Assembly (NCBI GenBank): GCA_020431745.1
Contig: JAGQHR010000051.1
Coordinates: forward strand, 1-11,129
Origin: Candidatus Eiseniibacteriota bacterium
Lineage (GTDB): Bacteria > Eisenbacteria > RBG-16-71-46 > CAIMUX01
Reading direction: 5' to 3'
DNA length: 11,129 nucleotides
Shown: positions 6,704-11,129 of the stretch, piece by piece
Layout: each line of letters opens with the position of its first letter
How positions within the stretch are numbered: position 1 is the first letter of the stretch
Made by a program: the position numbers and the translations under genes
Notes under the pieces: model-generated
Seen by the model: only the letters and a program-made list of their open reading frames with translations
Database searches by the model: none
Told to the model about the DNA's origin: nothing

Positions 6704-8002
6704 GTGCATGCAATGACTTGGTCGGTCGGGGAGTCGGGTCGTGTCCAGGCGGGGCGCATCCACGCGAGGCGTCGTCGTCGGCTCGTGAGCCTCGCCGCGA
6801 TCCCACTGATCTGGATGGGCTGTGCGTCGGGCGGGGGGCCCGGCGGGCCTGGGGCGGGTGCTTCCGAGCCGGCGAGGGAGCCGCACCCCGCGGCGTCCGC
6901 GCAGGCGGCCGAGGACCTCCTGCAGGTTCGATTCGCACCGGGATACACCATCCCGTTGATCCGACTGGAGTCCCGGGATGTGTTGAGCCTGCAGTTCGAC
7001 GTGCTCGGCTCGGTGGCGTCGACCTACTCGATCCAGTTCACGCCGGCGAGTCGGGAATGGGTTCCCTCGCATGCTCCCGAGCCGCGTCCGATGCCGAGCC
7101 CGGACCGGATTCTCGACTACGAGAACTACTTCGGCGTGGACTTCCAGTACATCCGATACTCCTACCAATTCCCGAATCCGCAGGTCTCTTTTCCCCGCAG
7201 CGGCAACTACCTGCTGGAGGTTTACGACGAGGATACCGGGGGCGTGATCTTTTCGCGCCGGTTCGTCGTGAGCGATGACGAGCTGGATCTGCGCATCCAG
7301 CCGAGCCCGCGCTACTACACGGAGTTCGCGGACGAGATCCGGCCGGAGGTTCGCGTCGATCTCCCCCGCGATCCGAACTATGCGACGGAGGACTGCACGG
7401 TCTGCTTCGTCAAGAACGGATGGACGGATCAGACCTATTGCACGGCAGCGCCACGGATCGAGGGACCGACCTACGTGTTCACCGCCGAAGTCGCGCCGCA
7501 CGCCACGCGGGAGATTCGGTACGCGGACCTCAGCTCGGATCAGTTCGTATCCCGCCGCTATGAGTACGAGGTGCCGAACACCGCGATCCTGTTCCCGGAC
7601 GATCTGCGGGCGACGCCGGACTGGGCGCATTCGACGCCTCGGCCGCGATCCAGCACCTCCGGCTCGAAGGAGCTCATGCCCTACCTGCTCGCCCAGTTCG
7701 GTGTCTTCAACGTGCCCGACGCGGTCGGGGCGCCCTATCTGATCGGAGACTTCAACAACTGGACCGCGGGGCCGGAGTATCAGATGAAGCGGGACCCCGA
7801 ATCCGATTCCTACACCGTGGACGTGCTCCTGGAGAACGGTCCCGTTTACTACACGTTCGTCTGGCCGAACCGCGACACCGTGATCGATCGCACGCAGTTC
7901 GAGGGACCGTCCAAGGTGTCCTACACCGTGCTCCTCTATGCCAAGGACGTGCGCTATCCGACCGATCGGGTGTTGACCGTTCGCGCACAGCAGCTGCCCT
8001 GA
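6704..8002 (+). CDS. Type IX secretion plug-like protein (DUF5103/T9SS plug family), putative lipoprotein
   Basis: A 432-residue exported protein. A basic stretch (RRRRR, 22-26), a hydrophobic segment (27-38) and Cys40 form a lipoprotein-like signal, though the residue at -3 is Trp, unlike the usual Leu. A Gly/Pro/Ala linker follows. Residues about 78-190 match the first domain of T9SS plug proteins: PLIRLESRDVLSLQFDVLG, YSIQFTPASREW, an FQYIRYSYQFPNP stretch, then RSGNYLLEVYDED and FSRRFVVSDDEL. The C-terminal domain (about 325-432) is an Ig/E-set-like fold: YLIGDFNNW, YTVDVLLENGPVYYTFVW, then FEGPSKVSYTVLLYAKDVRYPTDRVL. This matches the plug C-terminus, where a Y-x-Y strand precedes the eG...Y.vl.Y...D pattern. 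In Bacteroidota the plug seals the SprA/Sov outer-membrane translocon. GTG is chosen because GGGGGA lies 6 nt upstream; the next ATG (6713) is too far. It is convergent with a gene for a protein carrying a sorting domain. Confidence 0.75.
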   Translation: MHAMTWSVGESGRVQAGRIHARRRRRLVSLAAIPLIWMGCASGGGPGGPGAGASEPAREPHPAASAQAAEDLLQVRFAPGYTIPLIRLESRDVLSLQFDVLGSVASTYSIQFTPASREWVPSHAPEPRPMPSPDRILDYENYFGVDFQYIRYSYQFPNPQVSFPRSGNYLLEVYDEDTGGVIFSRRFVVSDDELDLRIQPSPRYYTEFADEIRPEVRVDLPRDPNYATEDCTVCFVKNGWTDQTYCTAAPRIEGPTYVFTAEVAPHATREIRYADLSSDQFVSRRYEYEVPNTAILFPDDLRATPDWAHSTPRPRSSTSGSKELMPYLLAQFGVFNVPDAVGAPYLIGDFNNWTAGPEYQMKRDPESDSYTVDVLLENGPVYYTFVWPNRDTVIDRTQFEGPSKVSYTVLLYAKDVRYPTDRVLTVRAQQLP

Positions 8003-8044
8003 ATCAGAGCGAGCTGCCCTGAATCAGCAGCTGTCCTGAATCAG
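7991..8044. repeat. Three 17-bp imperfect direct repeats at a convergent gene junction
   Basis: Units at 7991-8007, 8011-8027 and 8028-8044 follow the consensus [CG]AGCTG[CT]CCTGAATCAG, differing at two positions. Periods are 20 and 17 bp. Each contains CTGAATCAG, a quasi-palindrome with a TGA on the plus strand and one on the minus strand. The first unit supplies the stop of the plug-like gene and the third supplies the stop of the minus-strand secreted protein gene. It probably arose by short tandem duplication. Confidence 0.85.
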
Positions 8045-9474
8045 CGGCGCAGCCGCACCAGCCGTTGGTCCAGTCGTTCGCCGGCGCGCTTCAGCGTCGC
8101 GAAGTAGAGCCCTGCCGGCGCGGGCACGCCGCGATCCGACTGCCCGTCCCAGACGATCTCATGTGATCCGGCCGCCATCGTCTCGTCGGCCAGCACCGCG
8201 ACGAGGCGTCCGCTCACGTCATGAATGCTGATCGTGACCGGCTCCGGCCGATCGAGCCGGAATCGGACCGTCGTCCGATCCGAGGACGGGTTGGGCGCCA
8301 GTGCGAGGCGTTGCGTCACCATCGGTTCGCCCACCGAGCTCGTCGCGTCCAGGGCGTCCGTCAGACCGAAGCACGCGAGATAGTTCGCGACCCAGGTCTG
8401 ATCCATATCGTCGGTCTCCTCGGGACGCGCGGGAATGCCGCCGTCCGTGTCGGCGTCCTCCGCGACCAGGAAGTCGGTGATCGTGATGTGGGTCGCGAGA
8501 TGCCCGACGTCTCCCAGCGCGAGGCCCGCGGCGCGGTGGCCCAGCGCGTACCAGCCGTTCCAAGCGTTCTGGAACTGACCGGGAGTCGAGAAATCGTCCA
8601 ACTGGGCTGCGTAGCTCGGGACCCAGATCGCCACGCTGTCCGGCCGCTCCTGGAAAAACGATTCGAGCAGACCCCAGAGCGTGGCGCCTCCCGACATGGC
8701 CCAGGTTTCGTTGGCCAGGATCGTCGGCTCGGCTTCCACCCAACCCTTCACCTTTCGTCCCTCGGTGAGAGCGCGATCGGTCCAGTCGGAACGGCTCGCC
8801 GCGACGCCGGCCTGATGGAGGTTGCCGATGGCCCAGGAGAGCACGGCCGGATTGAGGAAGTGATAGAACCCCGCCGCGGGCTGGCTCAGCGTGTGATTGG
8901 CGATGTAGGACGCGCAGGAGTCGCCGTAGGCGTGGAAGGACTCATCGCCGAAAATCTCCCGATACTTGCGTTCCGCGCGCACCGCCCACCCGCAGTTGTA
9001 CATGCGGTAGTACCCGGTGAGGGCTTCCGAGCCCCCTTCCTCCAGGTAGGCCGGGTGGTTCATCGAGTATGCCCAGGATGCCGCGATGTTGTCGTTGTAC
9101 TGGTCGTCACCGGTCAGCTCGTAGTAGCGGCTCCAGACCCAGATCGACTCCGAGGTGTTGTCGGTCTGGATGATGTCCGGCAGATGCTCGCCTTCCCGGA
9201 TGCCGCCGAAGTCGAGTCCCGGATCGGTGACCTGCCAGGTGTCGAGGAAAGAGGCGACCAGAGCGTACTCGTTGCCGTAGTCGTGCACCGCACGGGACGC
9301 GGTGGAAGGGGCTGGGGCCGAGGGCGGCGCGGCCGGCGGAGCGCCGTCGTAGTACCTCTCGATCTCCGTCTGACCCCAGTACGGGGCTGCCGTCACCGTG
9401 TGGACGGGCGTGAAAAGGATGGCGGTGAGCACGAACGCGATGCCGATTCCGACGCGGTGCCGCGGGCAGTTCAT
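8041..9474 (-). CDS. Secreted alpha/alpha-toroid protein with T9SS/FlgD-like C-terminal sorting domain
   Basis: A 477-residue exported protein. The signal peptide spans about 1-30 (basic MNCPRHR, hydrophobic GIAFVLTAILF, cleavage near TAA). A Pro/Ala/Ser linker (44-60) leads to an all-helical region (about 65-375) rich in Trp, Tyr and acidic residues. Pieces such as SESIWVWSRYYELTGDDQY, YNCGWAVRAERKYREIFG and NAWNGWYALGHRAAGLALGD repeat a helix-pair pattern seen in six-hairpin glycosidase-like toroids. No catalytic pair can be assigned, so a carbohydrate-active role is inference. Residues 388-477 form an Ig-like sorting domain: LALAPNPSSDRTTVRFRL, ISIHDVSGRLVAVL, HEIVWDGQSDRG, then PAGLYFATL and a basic RLVRLRR end. 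This is the CTD/FlgD_ig pattern of T9SS-exported proteins. AAGGAGG lies 5 nt before the ATG. It converges on the plug-like gene and lies 158 nt downstream of the Rnf operon end. Confidence 0.85.
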   Translation of the reverse strand: MNCPRHRVGIGIAFVLTAILFTPVHTVTAAPYWGQTEIERYYDGAPPAAPPSAPAPSTASRAVHDYGNEYALVASFLDTWQVTDPGLDFGGIREGEHLPDIIQTDNTSESIWVWSRYYELTGDDQYNDNIAASWAYSMNHPAYLEEGGSEALTGYYRMYNCGWAVRAERKYREIFGDESFHAYGDSCASYIANHTLSQPAAGFYHFLNPAVLSWAIGNLHQAGVAASRSDWTDRALTEGRKVKGWVEAEPTILANETWAMSGGATLWGLLESFFQERPDSVAIWVPSYAAQLDDFSTPGQFQNAWNGWYALGHRAAGLALGDVGHLATHITITDFLVAEDADTDGGIPARPEETDDMDQTWVANYLACFGLTDALDATSSVGEPMVTQRLALAPNPSSDRTTVRFRLDRPEPVTISIHDVSGRLVAVLADETMAAGSHEIVWDGQSDRGVPAPAGLYFATLKRAGERLDQRLVRLRR

Positions 9475-9632
9475 GGGAGCCTCCTTCCCGAAATCGTGAG
9501 GTCGTGGACGAACCGAAACGAGGCTACGCCAACCTCCTGTTCCCGCACCAGGGGAGATGCAGGCGAGGGCAACGCGACTCCGCCGCGGTGGTTCGATCTC
9601 CTCTCACGAGAACGATGGTGGGGGGGGCTGGG

Positions 9633-9812
9633 CTAGACCTGATGGACCTGGGTTTCGCGTTCGCAGGCACCGGTGCAACGGGAGCCGCAGGACCCGCGGC
9701 AGCCTTCGACGCCGGGGGCGTCCGGATCGTGCTTGGCGATCCAGCGCTGGAAGAAGATCCAGGCCGGACAGACGACGGTCATGGCGGCCAGGACGATGAG
9801 CTCCGTTCCCAT
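9633..9812 (-). CDS. Small Cys-rich membrane protein at the end of the rnf operon (NqrM-like candidate)
   Basis: A 59-residue reading frame. An ideal ribosome site, GGAAGGAG, stands 6 nt before ATG at 9812, and the start is 19 nt after the rnfA stop, so it is very likely translated from the rnf transcript. Residues 4-21 form one membrane helix (ELIVLAAMTVVCPAWIFF), with C15 inside it. After a short basic stretch comes a cysteine array with regular four-residue spacing: C38, C42, C46 and C50 in GCRGSCGSRCTGACERE. The layout (one helix, then a Cys-rich cytoplasmic tail) recalls FeoB-associated Cys-rich proteins and NqrM (DUF539), the small factor needed to mature the Fe site between NqrD and NqrE. 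RnfA and RnfE are homologues of NqrE and NqrD, so a role in assembling their intramembrane iron-sulfur centre is a good inference. It is short enough to fall under common annotation cut-offs. Confidence 0.82.
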   Translation of the reverse strand: MGTELIVLAAMTVVCPAWIFFQRWIAKHDPDAPGVEGCRGSCGSRCTGACERETQVHQV

Positions 9813-9831
9813 GGCGATCTCCTTCCCCGTC

Positions 9832-10407
9832 TCAGGATGCGCTGAGCAGTCCGGCGAACCCCATGAACGCCATCGAGAGGATGCCGGCGATGAGCAGGTT
9901 CATCGCCGTGCCGCGTACGAGCGAGGGGATGTCCGAGAGCTCGGCTTCCTCCCGCAACCCCGCCATCAGGACGAGGGCGAGCGTGAAGCCGCCGCCGCCG
10001 CCCAGGGCGAAGACGATCCCTTCGATCAGGTTGTACTCGCGGCTCGTCTGGAAGAGCGCCAGTCCGAGGATCGCGCAGTTGGTCGTGATGAGCGGCAGGA
10101 AGATTCCGAGGGCGCGGAAGAGTCCGGGGCTGACCTTCTTCACCACCATCTCGACGAACTGGACGGTGCTGGCGATGACCACGATGAAGCTGATGAGCCG
10201 AAGGTACGGCGCGTACACGAGGACGAACCGGTTGAGGAGCCAGGCGCAGATGGAGGTGATGACCATCACGAAGATGCTGGCCAGGCCGAGCCGGAACGCG
10301 ACGGTGAGCCGTCCCGAGACCCCGAAGAACGGACAGAGTCCCAGGAAGTAGGAGAGGGTGAAGTTGTTCACGAGGAGCGCGCCGAGGAAGATCCAGACCA
10401 GCGTCAT
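9832..10407 (-). CDS. rnfA: RnfA, ion-translocating electron transport complex subunit A
   Basis: A 191-residue six-helix membrane protein of the Rnf/Nqr core. The family start is clear in LGALLVNNFTLSYFLGLCPFFGVS (residues 8-31, C25 included), with ITTNCAILGLALF (107-119, C111) and GGGGGFTLALVLMAGLREEAEL later. C25 and C111 are the two conserved cysteines that, with the matching pair in RnfE, hold the intramembrane [2Fe-2S] centre. Rnf couples ferredoxin and NAD electron transfer to Na+ or H+ movement across the inner membrane. The ATG follows the rnfE TAG with no gap, and AGGTGG inside rnfE serves as the ribosome site, indicating coupling. Length is usual for the family (about 190). Here rnfA is followed by a small Cys-rich gene, not by rnfB, which fits an rnf...G-E-A order with rnfB elsewhere. 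Confidence 0.97.
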   Translation of the reverse strand: MTLVWIFLGALLVNNFTLSYFLGLCPFFGVSGRLTVAFRLGLASIFVMVITSICAWLLNRFVLVYAPYLRLISFIVVIASTVQFVEMVVKKVSPGLFRALGIFLPLITTNCAILGLALFQTSREYNLIEGIVFALGGGGGFTLALVLMAGLREEAELSDIPSLVRGTAMNLLIAGILSMAFMGFAGLLSAS

Positions 10408-11055
10408 CTAGGCCACCTGCCTCTCGGACTGGGCGCTGCGTACGCGGCGGGCCTGCAGCACGGAAAACACCAACAGGATCAATCCCAGCATGAGGAATCC
10501 GCCGGGGGGGAGCATCATCACGACCCAGGGCTCGAACTTGTCGCCGAAGAGCGAGACCCCGAAGAGGCTGCCGTTGCCGAGGATCTCGCGGAGCGATCCC
10601 AGGAGGGTGAGCGCGATCGCGAATCCGCCGCCCATCCCCATCGCATCGGCGATCGAGAGGCGGACGGTGTTCCGTGCCGCGAACGCTTCCTGCCGACCCA
10701 GGATGATGCAGTTGACCACGATCAGGGAGATGAAGGCGCCCAGAGCCTTGTGCACCGTCGGTGCCAGCGCTTCCAGGGTGAGGTCCGCGACGGTCACGAA
10801 GGTCGCGATGATGATGATGTAGGTCGAGATCCGCACCTGCTTGGGGATGAAGTTCCGGAGGGACGAGACGAGGATGCTCGAACCCACCAGCACGAAGAAG
10901 GTGGCTGTCGACATCGCGATCGCGTTGATCGCGGTGTTCGTCACCGCGAGGGTCGGACACATCCCGAGGACCTGGACGAAGATCGGATTCTCCTTCCAGA
11001 GTCCCTTGACGAACTCGGCATAGAAATCGCCGGCGTTCTTGTCATTGGTCGTCAT
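10408..11055 (-). CDS. rnfE: RnfE, ion-translocating electron transport complex subunit E
   Basis: A 215-residue six-helix membrane protein, homologous to NqrD and sister to RnfA. Diagnostic pieces are the N-terminal FVKGLWKENPIFVQVLGMCP (C33), TNTAINAIAMS, the SSLRNFIPKQVRI loop, and SLIVVNCIILGRQEAFA (C116). C33 and C116 are the family's conserved cluster cysteines. Next come ADAMGMGGGFAIALTLLGSLRE and a last helix (LMLGLILLVFSVLQA) with a basic, polar tail. The ATG at 11055 has AAGGAG nine nt upstream, inside the preceding reading frame. The gene ends directly on rnfA. Length is within the family's usual range (about 200-230). The protein sits in the inner membrane and pairs with RnfA across the electron path between RnfB/ferredoxin and RnfG/RnfD/RnfC. 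Confidence 0.97.
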   Translation of the reverse strand: MTTNDKNAGDFYAEFVKGLWKENPIFVQVLGMCPTLAVTNTAINAIAMSTATFFVLVGSSILVSSLRNFIPKQVRISTYIIIIATFVTVADLTLEALAPTVHKALGAFISLIVVNCIILGRQEAFAARNTVRLSIADAMGMGGGFAIALTLLGSLREILGNGSLFGVSLFGDKFEPWVVMMLPPGGFLMLGLILLVFSVLQARRVRSAQSERQVA

Positions 11056-11056
11056 C

Positions 11057-11129
11057 TCAGGGCGCTCCTTGCTCGCCGTGGTGCGTCGATCCGGGGTTCT
11101 GATCCGTGCCGCTCTGCCCGACCGCTCCG
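11057..11129 (-). CDS. 3' end of the upstream gene, probably rnfG
   Basis: A minus-strand frame enters from the window edge and stops at TGA (11057-11059), one base before the rnfE ATG. The 23 visible residues are hydrophilic (Gly, His, Gln, Asn, Pro rich) with strong G/C at third positions, as expected for a real C-terminal tail; the alternative frame that stops within the rnfE start codon has weaker bias. In known rnf operons rnfG precedes rnfE, so this is probably an RnfG tail, but no family motif is visible in this fragment. Confidence 0.42.
   Translation of the reverse strand, partial: GAVGQSGTDQNPGSTHHGEQGAP

Noticed and set aside
5469..6938. Long minus-strand open frame (489 residues) opposite the membrane protein
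   Set aside because: Arg/Pro/Gly rich shadow without motifs; the plus strand has clear membrane helices.
9475..9632. Possible terminator between the rnf operon and the secreted protein gene
   Set aside because: Only a short GC palindrome (CCGCGG) and no stem followed by a T-run was found.
8221..9636. Long plus-strand open frame (471 residues) opposite the secreted toroid protein
   Set aside because: The minus strand has a signal peptide, a strong ribosome site and a sorting domain; the plus frame has none.
9504..9845. Plus-strand frame of 113 residues over the end of the rnf operon
   Set aside because: It is the antisense of the small Cys-rich gene and its downstream spacer, with no ribosome site or family pattern.

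Overview
This is a high-GC bacterial window (visibly above 60% G+C) in which real genes show strong G/C bias at third codon positions. No rRNA, tRNA, CRISPR array or insertion sequence was seen. Two features place it outside ordinary Proteobacteria or Actinobacteria: a homologue of the type IX secretion system (T9SS) plug protein, and a secreted protein ending in a T9SS/FlgD-like C-terminal sorting domain. A high-GC member of the wider Fibrobacteres-Chlorobi-Bacteroidetes neighbourhood, such as a Candidatus Eisenbacteria- or Krumholzibacteria-like lineage, fits best. This placement is inference from gene content only.

Left part (1-4775, all minus strand). Reading leftwards from 4775: an OmpR-family response regulator, its membrane histidine kinase (1-nt stop/start overlap), a DUF1003 membrane protein with two CxxC pairs (51-nt gap), an AraC-family regulator (34-nt gap), then a class I SAM-dependent methyltransferase after a 173-nt gap, cut by the window start. 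The first four could be one transcript.

Divergent switch (4776-4896). The response regulator diverges from a small secreted or anchored PepSY-like protein with a strongly acidic tail. The intergenic region holds a tandem GATGA repeat with an 11-bp period, a TACAAT box placed for a leaderless regulator mRNA, and a dyad in the PepSY leader. This suggests an autoregulated envelope-stress or metal-sensing module with a PepSY accessory protein.

Middle (5496-8002, plus strand). A multi-pass membrane protein of unknown function is followed by a T9SS-plug-like lipoprotein with a good sigma70 promoter. The plug-like gene converges on a minus-strand gene for a secreted alpha/alpha-toroid protein with a sorting domain. 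Three 17-bp direct repeats, each carrying CTGAATCAG, fill the junction and supply both stop codons.

Right part (9633-11129, minus strand). This is the 3' end of an Rnf operon: probable rnfG tail, rnfE, rnfA, then a 59-residue membrane protein with four regularly spaced cysteines. RnfA and RnfE share an intramembrane [2Fe-2S] cluster. The small protein is therefore a candidate NqrM-like cluster-assembly factor, and it is short enough to be missed by routine annotation.
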